64,000 bases of DNA from Gemmobacter megaterium (GCF_900156815.1 NZ_FTOT01000010.1:1-64000); one strand, 5' to 3'. Positions 52,515 through 61,830 are shown, numbered from the stretch's first letter. A program made the numbers and translations. Notes: generated from the sequence alone by a model not told the origin.

Positions 52515-53756
52515 ATGGGGGTGGCGCTGCGTGGCTATCTGGCGGCGGCGCAGGCCCTGCCGCTGCTGGCGCCCGCCCTGATGCGCCGCCGTCTGGCGCG
52601 CGGCAAGGAAGACCCCGCCCGCTGGCGCGAAAAGCTGGGCGCGGCCACGGCCCCGCGCCCCGATGGTCCGCTGATCTGGCTTCATGCCGTGGGCCTGGGC
52701 GAGGTGCTGGCCCTGCGCGGGTTGATCGGCGAAATGGCCGCCCAGGCGCCAGAGGCGGCCTTCCTTGTCACCTCGACCGCGCGCTCCTCGGCCAGGGTGA
52801 TGGCCGCGAACCTGCCGCCGCGCACCCGGCACCAGTTCCTGCCGCTGGATGCGCCGCAATATGTCGCGCGGTTCCTCGACCATTGGCGCCCCTGCCTGTC
52901 GGTCTGGGCCGAACAGGAGATCTGGCCAGCGGCGGTGGTCGCGGCCCATGCGCGGGGCATTCCTCTGGCGCTGATCAATGCGCGCATCACCGCCGAAAGC
53001 CATGCCCGCCGCGCCCGCGTGCGCCGGGTCTATGCCGATCTGCTGGCGCGGTTCGCGCTGGTGTCAGCGCAGGATCCGGGCACGGCAGAGCGGCTGGGCG
53101 ATCTGGGCGCGCGCCAGGTGGTGGTGGGCGGGTCGCTGAAACCCGCCGCCCCCCCGCTGGCGGTAGAGGCGGCGGATCTGGCCATGGTGCAGGCCGCGCT
53201 GGCCGGGCGCGCGGTCTGGGCCGCCGCCTCGACCCATCCGGGCGACGAGGCCGAGGCGCTGGCAGCCGCCGCCGCCTTGCCGGACCGGCTGCTGATCCTG
53301 ATCCCGCGGGACATTGGCCGGGCCGATGCCCTGGCCGCCGATCTGGCCGCGCGGGGCCTGCCCCATGTCCGGCGCAGCAAAGGCGCGCTGCCGGGGCCCG
53401 ACACCCGCGTCTGGCTGGCCGACAGCTATGGCGAGCTGGGGCTATGGTACCGGCTGGCAACGGCGGCGCTGGTGGGCGGCGGGTTCGATGCCATCGGCGG
53501 GCACAACCCCTGGGAACCCGCAGCGCTGGGGGCGGCCATCCTGCATGGCCCGGATGTGCGCAATTTCGCCACCGATTATGCGCGGCTGTCACAGGCAGAG
53601 GCGGCCCGCGCGCTGGCGCCCGGCGAACTGGCCACGGCCCTGCGCGACCCCGGCCTTTGTGCCATGGCGACGCGGGCGCGCGCGCTGGTCGAGGCCGCCC
53701 GAGGCAGCCTGCATCCGCTGGCCCGCGATCTTCTGGCACTGGCGGATCTGCCATGA
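52515..53756 (+). CDS. GT30-family (Kdo-transferase-like) glycosyltransferase, soluble form
   Basis: The 413-residue protein has the WaaA pattern: WLHAVGLGEVLALRGL with the catalytic Glu, VWAEQEIWPAAV, AAASTHPGDEAEAL and LADSYGELGLWY followed by GGHNPWEPAALGA. WaaA enzymes transfer Kdo from CMP-Kdo. Unlike normal WaaA it shows no clear N-terminal membrane anchor, only a short LPLLAPALM hydrophobic start. Its stop overlaps the next GT30 gene (ATGA). With the paralogue it could add Kdo or the NeuB-type sugar to a surface glycan. Confidence 0.83.
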   Translation: MGVALRGYLAAAQALPLLAPALMRRRLARGKEDPARWREKLGAATAPRPDGPLIWLHAVGLGEVLALRGLIGEMAAQAPEAAFLVTSTARSSARVMAANLPPRTRHQFLPLDAPQYVARFLDHWRPCLSVWAEQEIWPAAVVAAHARGIPLALINARITAESHARRARVRRVYADLLARFALVSAQDPGTAERLGDLGARQVVVGGSLKPAAPPLAVEAADLAMVQAALAGRAVWAAASTHPGDEAEALAAAAALPDRLLILIPRDIGRADALAADLAARGLPHVRRSKGALPGPDTRVWLADSYGELGLWYRLATAALVGGGFDAIGGHNPWEPAALGAAILHGPDVRNFATDYARLSQAEAARALAPGELATALRDPGLCAMATRARALVEAARGSLHPLARDLLALADLP

Positions 53757-55093
53757 GCGTGACGCTGCGCCTGTTTCTGGGGCTGTGGTCGGCGCTCTGG
53801 ACGCTGGGCCTGCCGCTGATCCTGATCTATCTCTACCGCCGTGCCCGCAAGGATCCGGCCTATGGCGCGCATCTGGCCGAACGGTTCGGCCGCTATCCCC
53901 GGCCCATGCCCGGCGCGGTCTGGATCCATGCGGTCAGCCTGGGGGAACTGCGCTCGGCCGTGCCGCTGATCCGGGCGCTGCTGGCGCGCGGGGACCGGGT
54001 GGTCGTCACCCATTTCACCCCTGCCGGACGCGGCGAGGCCGAGCGGGTCTTTGCCCCCGAGATCGCCGCCGGGCGGCTGCAGGCGGTCTGGGTGCCGCTG
54101 GAAACCGGCTGGGCCTATGCCGGGTTCTTTCGCGCCTTTCGCCCTGTCTACGGGCTGGTGATGGAAATCGAGATCTGGCCCCGCATGATCTTTGCCGCCC
54201 GTGCGGCGGGGGTGCCGCTGTTCATGTGCAATGCACAATATCCGCGGGCCTCGATGGCGCGGGATGCACGCGGGCTGCGGCTGCGCCATCAGGTGATGCG
54301 CGGCTTTGCCGGGGCGCTGGTGAAATCCGACCTGCAGGCGGCACGCTTTGCCGGCGTCGGGGTGGGCAACATCGCGGTGACGGGCGAATTGCGCTTTGAC
54401 CAGCCGGTGCCGCAGGCGCTGGTGGCGGGCGGGGTGGCGGCGCGGCGCTGGATCGGGGCCCCCGCACGGGTGATCACCATCGCCAGCGCGGTCGAAGGCG
54501 AGGATGACACCTATCTGCAGGCCATCCATGCCCTGCGCGCCCATCATGCGGCGCGGGGGCTGCCCTTGCCGCTGGTGGTCTATGTCCCGCGCCGCCCCGA
54601 ACGGTTCGATGCGGTGGCGGCCACCCTGCGCGGGGCCGGGCTGTCGGTGCTGCGCCGCTCAAGCCTGGGGGCGGGGTTCGATCCGGTGGGCTGGGGCGCG
54701 GCGCCCGCCCTGCCGGATGTGCTGCTGGGCGATACCCTGGGCGAGATGTACGGCTATCTGGCCATGGCCGATCTGGTGGTGGTGGGCGGCGGCTTCACCC
54801 CGCATGGCGCGCATAACATCATCGAGCCGCTGGCCTTGGGCAAACCCGTACTGACCGGCCCCGCCACCGGCACGATCGAATACCCCTTTGTCGAGGCCGA
54901 GGCGGCGGGCGTCGCCCGGTCGGTCCCCGATGCAAAAGGGCTGGAACAGGCTCTGATCGGCGGTTTTGAGCCTGATCCAGCCGCCATCACCGGCTTTTTC
55001 ACCGCCCATTCCGGCGGGGCCGCGCGCACGCTGGACGCGCTGCCGGGGCTGATGGCCACCATCAGCCCATCGGCAGGGTCAGCGCACCGCTGA
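53753..55093 (+). CDS. GT30-family (Kdo-transferase-like) glycosyltransferase, membrane-anchored form
   Basis: This 446-residue protein has an N-terminal membrane helix (about 5-27), RRARKDPAYGAHLAERFGRY, WIHAVSLGELRSAVPL (catalytic Glu), VMEIEIWPRMI, ASAVEGEDDTY and LLGDTLGEMYGYLAMADLVV then GAHNIIEPLALGKPV. This is the full WaaA layout. It is a diverged copy of the gene before it. The 3' end overlaps the convergent Gfo/Idh gene by 32 bp. A single housekeeping waaA would be expected elsewhere; tandem copies in a capsule-like locus are unusual. Confidence 0.85.
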   Translation: MSVTLRLFLGLWSALWTLGLPLILIYLYRRARKDPAYGAHLAERFGRYPRPMPGAVWIHAVSLGELRSAVPLIRALLARGDRVVVTHFTPAGRGEAERVFAPEIAAGRLQAVWVPLETGWAYAGFFRAFRPVYGLVMEIEIWPRMIFAARAAGVPLFMCNAQYPRASMARDARGLRLRHQVMRGFAGALVKSDLQAARFAGVGVGNIAVTGELRFDQPVPQALVAGGVAARRWIGAPARVITIASAVEGEDDTYLQAIHALRAHHAARGLPLPLVVYVPRRPERFDAVAATLRGAGLSVLRRSSLGAGFDPVGWGAAPALPDVLLGDTLGEMYGYLAMADLVVVGGGFTPHGAHNIIEPLALGKPVLTGPATGTIEYPFVEAEAAGVARSVPDAKGLEQALIGGFEPDPAAITGFFTAHSGGAARTLDALPGLMATISPSAGSAHR

Positions 55094-56012
55094 ACTGCCG
55101 CGCCTCCCAGGCGCGGGCGATCAGCATCGACGAGGGTTCCATCACATCAAAACGCGGGCGCAAGGGATCGTCGGGCAGCGCACCGCCTGCCGCCAGCGCC
55201 AGAAACTCGGTCATGGCGGCCAGGAACATGTCGTTGCGCTCGAACGGGAAATCGCGCGTCTCGGCGCCCGCATCGGTCAGGATCGTCAGCCGCGATGCCA
55301 GCAGATCGGCCTCGATCCGCCGGGACAGGCCCGAGATCACCAGACGGCGCACAAAGACCGGCGAGAGGTAATCCATCGCAATCCGCACCGCCGCCCCGCC
55401 CGGCGTGGTCAGATGCAGGCTGGTGGCGAAATCCACCGCCGGAAACTCGGCATGGCCCAGGCTTTGCACATCCTGCACCTGCACTCCTGGGAACAGCGCC
55501 AGCACCAGATCGACCTCGTGGCACAGATCCAGCAGCACACCGCCCCCTGCGGGCCGGGCGGCATAGCTGGCGGCAAAGCTCCAGTCGGGGCGCCATTGCC
55601 GCACGTCATGGCCGATCTCGGCATGGATGCGGAAAGTGTCGGACAGATCCATCGCCGCCAGCGCCCGCACCACCGGATGCCAGCGCATCATGAACCCCAC
55701 CATCGACCGCGCGGCCACCGGGGCCGCCGCCGCGTGGATCGCGCGGGCCTGATCCTCCTGCCAGGCCAGCGGCTTTTCGGCATAGAAGGGCCAGTTTCTG
55801 GCCGAACAGAGCCGTATCAGCTCCAGCCGGATCGGGGTTTCGGTGGCAATGACCACGCCGGCAATATCGTCCCGCGCGGCCAGCGCCGCCGTGTCCAGGC
55901 CGCGCCAGGGCAGCAGTTCCACCCGCGCGCCCAGGGTGGCCAGGTTCGCCGCATGGCGCCGCCCGATGGATCCGGCGCCGATAACGGCGATCACCCCCGC
56001 AGGGATCACCAT
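55062..56012 (-). CDS. Gfo/Idh/MocA-family oxidoreductase
   Basis: The 316-residue protein has an N-terminal Rossmann fold (VIAVIGAGSIGRRHAANLA), the FYAEKPLAW segment with catalytic Lys, and LLDLCHEVDLV with the conserved His of the family. It oxidises or reduces a sugar or sugar nucleotide with NAD(P). It is last in the CMP-sugar synthetase-SDR-Gfo/Idh operon with a 7-bp overlap. Related trios in legionaminic-acid loci suggest precursor-sugar synthesis; the exact step is not known. Confidence 0.84.
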   Translation of the reverse strand: MVIPAGVIAVIGAGSIGRRHAANLATLGARVELLPWRGLDTAALAARDDIAGVVIATETPIRLELIRLCSARNWPFYAEKPLAWQEDQARAIHAAAAPVAARSMVGFMMRWHPVVRALAAMDLSDTFRIHAEIGHDVRQWRPDWSFAASYAARPAGGGVLLDLCHEVDLVLALFPGVQVQDVQSLGHAEFPAVDFATSLHLTTPGGAAVRIAMDYLSPVFVRRLVISGLSRRIEADLLASRLTILTDAGAETRDFPFERNDMFLAAMTEFLALAAGGALPDDPLRPRFDVMEPSSMLIARAWEARQFSGALTLPMG

Positions 56013-56806
56013 GCCGAGAACCCGCCATCCACATTGATCATCTGGCCGGTCATGTAGCCCGCGGCCGGGCTGGACAGGAACAGCATGGCATCGGCGATTT
56101 CATCCGGTTTCGCCATGCGGCCCGCCATGATCAATTCGCCCACCCGGCGCTGGAATTCCTCGGAATGGTTGTTGAACACGGCACCGGGCGCGATGGTGTT
56201 CACCGTGGCCCCGCGCGCCGCCCAATAGCCCGCCAGCCAGACCGTCAGCCCATGGACCCCCGCCTTGCTGACACCATAGGCGGAAAAGTTCTTGAACGGC
56301 ATCCCGTCGTAAATCTTGTGATGCGCGCCGTTCAGCGCATACATCGAGGCCACGTTGATCAGCGTGCAGGGCCATTTGCCGACGATGTCGCGGTCCATCT
56401 GGCGGGCCACCATGAAGGGCGCCGTCAGGTTGGTGCGCATGGTGCGTTCCCAGTCCGACACCGAAATATCGGCGAAATCGGGAAACGGCTTGCCTGCCCC
56501 CATCAGCAGCTCGCCGGTGATGGCGGCATTGTTCAGCACCACATTGGGCTGCCAGCCATCGGCCAGGATGCGCTGGAAAATGCCCGTAACCTGATCCTCG
56601 TCCGAGACATCGAGATCGTAGAAGCGAAAGCGCGGGTCGTCGCCATGAAGCGCCTTGAGCGCATCGGCCCGTGCCCCCGGCAGATCCGAGGCGATGACAT
56701 GGGCGCCTGCCGCCAGCATCCGGCGCACATAGGTCGATCCCAGCACTCCCCCGGATCCGGTGATAAAGATCGTGCGGCCCGACAGGTCGGATACCGGATC
56801 AGCCAT
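56006..56806 (-). CDS. SDR-family oxidoreductase (PtmA-like)
   Basis: This 266-residue short-chain dehydrogenase has TGSGGVLGSTYVRRML (cofactor loop), LNNAAITGE, VASMYALNG and YGVSKAGVHGL (catalytic Tyr and Lys), ending VDGGFSAW. It resembles the SDR found with CMP-legionaminate synthetases. AAGGAG precedes the ATG. It overlaps both neighbours by 7-8 bp. Confidence 0.86.
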   Translation of the reverse strand: MADPVSDLSGRTIFITGSGGVLGSTYVRRMLAAGAHVIASDLPGARADALKALHGDDPRFRFYDLDVSDEDQVTGIFQRILADGWQPNVVLNNAAITGELLMGAGKPFPDFADISVSDWERTMRTNLTAPFMVARQMDRDIVGKWPCTLINVASMYALNGAHHKIYDGMPFKNFSAYGVSKAGVHGLTVWLAGYWAARGATVNTIAPGAVFNNHSEEFQRRVGELIMAGRMAKPDEIADAMLFLSSPAAGYMTGQMINVDGGFSAW

Positions 56807-57509
56807 GATGCTCTCCTTTCAGGCGTTCGCCCATCATCCAGTCCACCAGGCGGAAATCGAAGGGCGTATCAATGTCGGTGCAGCGTTCGGGCGGCATCTC
56901 GAACGGGATGACGCGCCCTTCGTAGATGGTTTTCGCCCGGCGCAGATACTCGGGATCGACCACATAGGTCGAGGCCGCATGTTCCCAGACCTTTGGTGCC
57001 GCCTGCCGCGACCAGACGCCGCCCGGCAGTTCCTTGGACACCTTCAGCCCGCCCTGGTCGTTCAGTTCGACCAGGTTGAAATAGGGGTTCTTGCGCGCTT
57101 CGCAGACGCTCATCACCATGTCGGGGCGTTCAGCCTCGAACAGGTCGAGGGCAGCGTCGATGTCGCTGTCGAGCCGCAGGGGCGAGGTGCAGTCGAGATC
57201 GAGAAAGGCCGTGACCGGCTGTCCCGCCGCCGCCTCGCCTGCGGCCAGCGCATGTTGCCACACGCCCCATTTCGGGGCCGCATCGGTCGCCAGTTCCGCC
57301 GGGCGCAGGCCGATAGGCAGGGCGCCCCTGGCCACCGCATGATCATAGATCTGCGGATCGTCGGTCGAGACCACCACCGCGCCCACGCGCGGATTGGACA
57401 ACAGCTGGTCCAGCGACCAGTCGATCAGCGGCTTGCCGCAAAGCGGGCGGAAGTTCTTGCCCGGAACCCCCTTCGAACCCTTGCGGGCGCCGATATGGCC
57501 TAGGATCAT
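56799..57509 (-). CDS. Acylneuraminate cytidylyltransferase family protein (NeuA/PtmB-like)
   Basis: The 236-residue protein starts with MILGHIGARKGSKGVPGKNF, the CTP-binding loop of CMP-sialic-acid synthetases, and has VVVSTDDPQIYDHA, AFLDLDCTSPLR and IDTPFDFRLVDWMM. It activates the NeuB product to its CMP form. It is the first gene of the minus-strand trio and faces kpsF over 132 bp. The single-domain form is like PtmB/LegF and does not carry the C-terminal esterase seen in some NeuA proteins. Confidence 0.86.
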   Translation of the reverse strand: MILGHIGARKGSKGVPGKNFRPLCGKPLIDWSLDQLLSNPRVGAVVVSTDDPQIYDHAVARGALPIGLRPAELATDAAPKWGVWQHALAAGEAAAGQPVTAFLDLDCTSPLRLDSDIDAALDLFEAERPDMVMSVCEARKNPYFNLVELNDQGGLKVSKELPGGVWSRQAAPKVWEHAASTYVVDPEYLRRAKTIYEGRVIPFEMPPERCTDIDTPFDFRLVDWMMGERLKGEHHG

Positions 57510-57641
57510 GCCGGTCTCCTTGCGCTGATCTGTGGCCGCCTTTCTAGCGCCGACGCGGCGGATCTGCCAGCCGGGCGAAGGGGATGGGCAAAGGGCATGG
57601 CGCCCCCTATGTAGGGACAATCGCAACAGGGACCGCCCCCC

Positions 57642-58601
57642 GTGACCAAACCGACCGACCATACCGCCACCGCGGCCCGCGTGCTGATCACCGAAGCCGA
57701 GGCGCTGAAGACGCTGGCCGCAGGGCTGCCGGACGATTTTGCGCGCTGCATCGACACCATCCTGACCCTGCCGGGCCGGGTGGTGCTGGCAGGAATCGGC
57801 AAATCGGGCCATGTGGCGCGCAAGATCGCCTCGACCCTGGCCTCGACCGGAACGCCGGCGTTCTTTGTCCATCCGGCCGAGGCCAGCCATGGCGATCTGG
57901 GCATGGTGACGCCGGGCGATCTGTGCATCCTGTTGTCCAACAGCGGCGAAACGGCGGAACTGCGCGACCTGATCGCCCATTGCGCGCGTTTTGGCATTCC
58001 GCTGGCAGGCATGTCGCGGAACCCCGACAGCGCGCTGATGCAGGCAGCCGGGTTCCGGCTGACCATCCCCGACCTGCCCGAGGCCTGTGCCATCGGCATG
58101 GCGCCCACCACCTCGACCACGCTGATGATGGGGCTGGGCGATGCGCTGGCGGTTGCGCTGATGGAGGCACGGCGCTTTCGGGCCGAGGAATTCCGCGCCT
58201 TTCATCCGGGTGGCAAGCTGGGGGCGCAACTGACCCAGGTGCGCCAGGTGATGCATGGGGCCGACAGGCTGCCGCTGGTCACCGAGGAGACGCCGATGAC
58301 GCAGGCGATCCTGACCATGACCGCCGGGGGCTTTGGCATTGCCGCCGTGGTGGACGGGCAGGGCGACCTGAAGGGCGTGGTCAGCGACGGCGACCTGCGG
58401 CGTCACATGGCCGGGCTGATGGACCGGCGCGCCGGCGAGATTTGCAGCCGCCATCCGGTGACCGCCACCCCCGACATGCTGGCCGCCGAGGCGCTGGCGA
58501 TATTGAACCGCAACAAGATCACCGTGCTGATCGTCTGCCAGGGCGCGCGCCCGGTGGGCATCCTGCATCTGCACGACCTGCTGCGCCTTGGCGTGATGTG
58601 A
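57642..58601 (+). CDS. kpsF: Arabinose-5-phosphate isomerase (KpsF/KdsD-like)
   Basis: This 319-residue protein has an SIS domain (VVLAGIGKSGHVARKIASTLASTG, ILLSNSGETAELRDLI, FHPGGKLGAQL) and two C-terminal CBS repeats. It converts ribulose-5-phosphate into arabinose-5-phosphate, the first step to Kdo. It starts at a GTG. Eight bp separate it from kdsA. Confidence 0.92.
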   Translation: MTKPTDHTATAARVLITEAEALKTLAAGLPDDFARCIDTILTLPGRVVLAGIGKSGHVARKIASTLASTGTPAFFVHPAEASHGDLGMVTPGDLCILLSNSGETAELRDLIAHCARFGIPLAGMSRNPDSALMQAAGFRLTIPDLPEACAIGMAPTTSTTLMMGLGDALAVALMEARRFRAEEFRAFHPGGKLGAQLTQVRQVMHGADRLPLVTEETPMTQAILTMTAGGFGIAAVVDGQGDLKGVVSDGDLRRHMAGLMDRRAGEICSRHPVTATPDMLAAEALAILNRNKITVLIVCQGARPVGILHLHDLLRLGVM

Positions 58602-58609
58602 GGACGAAG

Positions 58610-59437
58610 ATGACCCCCCAGACCGTGACCATCGGCGATATCTCCATCGGCGGGCAGGCCCCCGTCGCACTGATTTCCGGCCCTTGCCAGCTGGAAAGCC
58701 ATGCCCATGCCCGGATGATCTGCGAAGGGCTGCTGGAGGCCTGCACGCCCACGGGCACGCAGTTCATCTTCAAGGCCAGCTACGACAAGGCCAACCGCTC
58801 CAGCCTGGCGGGCACACGCGGGCTGGGGATGGACGCGGGCCTGCGCATCCTGTCCGATATCCGGGCCGAATATGGCGTGCCGGTGCTGACCGATGTGCAT
58901 GAACCGGGGCATTGCGCGATTGCGGCGCAGGCGGTGGATGTGCTGCAAATTCCGGCCTTCCTGTGCCGCCAGACCGATCTGTTGCTGGCTGCGGGCGAAA
59001 CCGGGCTGGCGATCAACATCAAGAAGGGCCAGTTCCTGGCGCCCTGGGACATGGCGCATGTCGCCGCCAAGGTGGAATCGACCGGCAACCGGCGCATCCT
59101 GCTGTGCGAACGGGGCACCTCGTTCGGCTATAACACCCTTGTGACCGATTTCCGCGGCCTGCCCACCATGGCCGCGACCGGCTGGCCCGTGGTGTTCGAC
59201 GCCACCCATTCGGTGCAGCAGCCGGGGGGCCTGGGCGGGTCATCGGGCGGGCAGCGGCAATTCGCCCCGGTTCTGGCGCGGGCGGCCTGTGCGGTGGGCG
59301 TTTCCGCCCTGTTCATCGAAACCCACGATGATCCCGACCGCGCGCCCAGCGACGGGCCCAACATGATCCCGCTGGCGGAAATGGGCGCGCTGATCGCCCG
59401 GCTGCGGGCCTTTGACGCGCTGGCCAAGGAGATCTGA
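58610..59437 (+). CDS. kdsA: 3-deoxy-8-phosphooctulonate synthase
   Basis: The 275-residue protein shows ISGPCQLESHAHA, FKASYDKANRSS, VLTDVHEPGHC, IPAFLCRQTDLL, INIKKGQFLAPWDM and VFDATHSVQQPGG, the full KdsA set. It condenses arabinose-5-phosphate with phosphoenolpyruvate to give Kdo-8-phosphate. GAGG precedes the ATG at 58610. No phosphatase kdsC is in the window, so that step must be supplied elsewhere. Confidence 0.95.
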   Translation: MTPQTVTIGDISIGGQAPVALISGPCQLESHAHARMICEGLLEACTPTGTQFIFKASYDKANRSSLAGTRGLGMDAGLRILSDIRAEYGVPVLTDVHEPGHCAIAAQAVDVLQIPAFLCRQTDLLLAAGETGLAINIKKGQFLAPWDMAHVAAKVESTGNRRILLCERGTSFGYNTLVTDFRGLPTMAATGWPVVFDATHSVQQPGGLGGSSGGQRQFAPVLARAACAVGVSALFIETHDDPDRAPSDGPNMIPLAEMGALIARLRAFDALAKEI

Positions 59438-59440
59438 GCG

Positions 59441-60244
59441 ATGGAGGCCTGCATCGTCATTCCCGCCCGCTATGCCAGCACCCGCTATCCGGGCAAGCCG
59501 CTGGCCACCCTGCGCGGCGCCTCGGGCACCCCGCGCAGCCTGATCGAACGCAGCGTGATGGCCGCCCGCGCCGCCGCCCAAGGGCAGATCCCGGTCTTTG
59601 TGGCCACCGACGATGACCGGATCGAGGCCGAGGCCCGGCGCATCGGGGCGGATGTGATCCGCACCTCCGAGACCTGCCGCAATGGCACCGAACGGGTGGC
59701 CGAGGCGGTCGCGCGCGCCGGGATCGCCCCCGAGATCGTGGTCAACCTGCAAGGCGATGCCCCGCTGACCCCGCCGCATTTCGTCACCGCGCTGATCGAC
59801 GCGCTGCGCGCCGATCCTGCGGTCGGCATGGCCACGCCCTGCCTGCGCTGCGAGGCCGAGGTGGTGGACAACCTGCTGGCCGACCGCCGCGCCGGCCGGG
59901 TGGGCGCGACCACGGTGGTCTTTGGCCAATCCGGCGATGCGCTCTATTTTTCCAAGGAAGTGCTGCCCTTCACCAATGGCAAGGGCGTGGTCGATGGCAC
60001 CGTGCCGGTGTTCCACCATGTCGGCGTCTATGCCTATCGCCCGGCCGCCCTTGCCGCCTATCAGGGCTGGGAACCGGGGCCGCTGGAAAGGCTCGAAGGG
60101 CTGGAACAGCTGCGTTTCCTGGAAAACGGCCATCCGGTGCGCATGGTCGAGGTGACCGCCCCCGGCGCCGTGTTCTGGGAGCTGAACAACCCTTCGGACG
60201 TGCCGCTGATCGAAGGCTACCTGGCCCGCACCGGGCAGGATTGA
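59441..60244 (+). CDS. kdsB: 3-deoxy-manno-octulosonate cytidylyltransferase
   Basis: This 267-residue protein starts with CIVIPARYASTRYPGKPLA and has VNLQGDAPL, NGTERVAEAV and YAYRPAALAAYQ, the KdsB pattern. It makes CMP-Kdo from Kdo and CTP. With kpsF and kdsA it forms a complete capsule-type Kdo activation operon with gaps of 8 and 3 bp, separate from any housekeeping set. Confidence 0.92.
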   Translation: MEACIVIPARYASTRYPGKPLATLRGASGTPRSLIERSVMAARAAAQGQIPVFVATDDDRIEAEARRIGADVIRTSETCRNGTERVAEAVARAGIAPEIVVNLQGDAPLTPPHFVTALIDALRADPAVGMATPCLRCEAEVVDNLLADRRAGRVGATTVVFGQSGDALYFSKEVLPFTNGKGVVDGTVPVFHHVGVYAYRPAALAAYQGWEPGPLERLEGLEQLRFLENGHPVRMVEVTAPGAVFWELNNPSDVPLIEGYLARTGQD

Positions 60245-60384
60245 GGCCGCCCGGCGCCGGGGCGGGCCATCGGCATGGGCAGAACCCGTCCGATGGCACA
60301 AGGACGGTCCGGTTTTGCTGGCGCAGCGAAAGAGACTGTCGCATACAGGGGTCTGGAAGACAGACCATTGCAGCTGGACCATCC

Positions 60385-61821
60385 ATGATCACTCCTCTTC
60401 TTCTCTGCGGCGGCTCGGGCACACGCCTGTGGCCCTTGTCGCGCAAGTCCTTTCCCAAGCAGTTCGCCAGCATCACCGGCGCCGAAAGCCTGTTTCAGGG
60501 GGCCGCGCGGCGGCTGGCGGGCGACGGGTTTGCCGCCCCGCTCATTGTCACCGGCAATGATTTCCGCTTCATCGTCACCGAACAGCTCGCGGCCTGCGAG
60601 ATGGCCCCCCGCGCCATCCTGATCGAGCCCGAGGGGCGCAACACCGCCCCCGCCGTGCTGGCCGCCGCCCTGGTGCTGGCCAAGGACGACCCCGCCGCGC
60701 TGATGCTGGTGGCCCCGTCGGATCATGTGATCCCCGACGATGCCGCCTTTCGCGCCGCCGTGCAGGCCGCCGCCGCCCGCGCGCAGGGCGGCGATCTGGT
60801 CACCTTCGGGATCACCCCCGACCGGGCCGAAACCGGCTATGGCTATCTGGAACTTGCCCCCGGTGCCGATGCGGGCGCGGCCACGCCCCAGCCGCTGGCG
60901 CGCTTCGTCGAAAAGCCCGATGCGGCACGGGCGGCCCAGATGGTGGCTTCGGGCAATTTCCTGTGGAATGCGGGCATCTTCCTGTTCACCGCCGAAACGC
61001 TGATCGCCGCCTTCCGCGCCCATGCCCCCACCGTGCTGGCCCCGGTCGAGGCCGCCGTGGCCGAGGCCCATGCCGATCTGGGCTTCACCCGGCTGGCCGC
61101 CGGACCCTGGGCCGGGGTGCCCGACATTTCCATCGATTATGCGATCATGGAAAAGGCGCCGAACCTGGCCGTCATGCCCTATGGCGCGGGCTGGTCGGAT
61201 CTGGGCGGCTGGGATGCGGTCTGGCAGGAAAGCGGCCCCGATGCGGCCGGCAATGTCACCTCGGACCATGCCACGGCCATCGGCTGCACCGACACGCTTC
61301 TGCGGTCGGAAAGCCCCAGGGTGGAACTGGTGGGCATCGGCTTGCAGGACATCGTCGCCATCGCCACCACCGATGCCGTGCTGGTCGCCCACAAATCCGA
61401 AGCGCAGCGCGTCAAGGAGGCGGTCGCCGCGCTCAAGGCGCAGGGCCGCGCCCAGGCCACCGCCTTTCCCACCGATCACCGCCCCTGGGGCTGGTTCGAA
61501 AGCCTGGTGGTCGGCAACCGCTTTCAGGTCAAGCGCATCCATGTGCATCCCGGCGCCGCGCTCAGCCTGCAAAGCCACCATCACCGTTCGGAACACTGGA
61601 TCGTGGTCGAGGGCACGGCCCGCGTCACCATCGACGACCAGGTGCAACTGGTGACGGAAAACCAGTCGGTCTATATCCCGCTGGGCGCTGTGCACCGGAT
61701 GGAAAACCCCGGCAAGGTGCCGATGGTGCTGATCGAGGTGCAGACCGGCAGCTATCTGGGCGAGGATGACATCATCCGCTACGAGGATGTCTATGCCCGC
61801 GGGCAAGGCGCCAAGGGCTGA
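60385..61821 (+). CDS. Mannose-1-phosphate guanylyltransferase / mannose-6-phosphate isomerase
   Basis: The 478-residue bifunctional enzyme (ManC/AlgA/XanB type) has the nucleotidyl site LLCGGSGTRLWPLSRKSFPKQF, the ARFVEKPD motif near residue 172, and a C-terminal cupin with RIHVHPGAALSLQSHHHRSEHW in part for the isomerase activity. It produces GDP-mannose, the precursor of mannose, fucose or rhamnose-like units. It has a 140-bp leader after kdsB and may have its own promoter. The downstream gene is convergent, 9 bp away. Confidence 0.92.
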   Translation: MITPLLLCGGSGTRLWPLSRKSFPKQFASITGAESLFQGAARRLAGDGFAAPLIVTGNDFRFIVTEQLAACEMAPRAILIEPEGRNTAPAVLAAALVLAKDDPAALMLVAPSDHVIPDDAAFRAAVQAAAARAQGGDLVTFGITPDRAETGYGYLELAPGADAGAATPQPLARFVEKPDAARAAQMVASGNFLWNAGIFLFTAETLIAAFRAHAPTVLAPVEAAVAEAHADLGFTRLAAGPWAGVPDISIDYAIMEKAPNLAVMPYGAGWSDLGGWDAVWQESGPDAAGNVTSDHATAIGCTDTLLRSESPRVELVGIGLQDIVAIATTDAVLVAHKSEAQRVKEAVAALKAQGRAQATAFPTDHRPWGWFESLVVGNRFQVKRIHVHPGAALSLQSHHHRSEHWIVVEGTARVTIDDQVQLVTENQSVYIPLGAVHRMENPGKVPMVLIEVQTGSYLGEDDIIRYEDVYARGQGAKG

Positions 61822-61830
61822 CTGGTCCTG

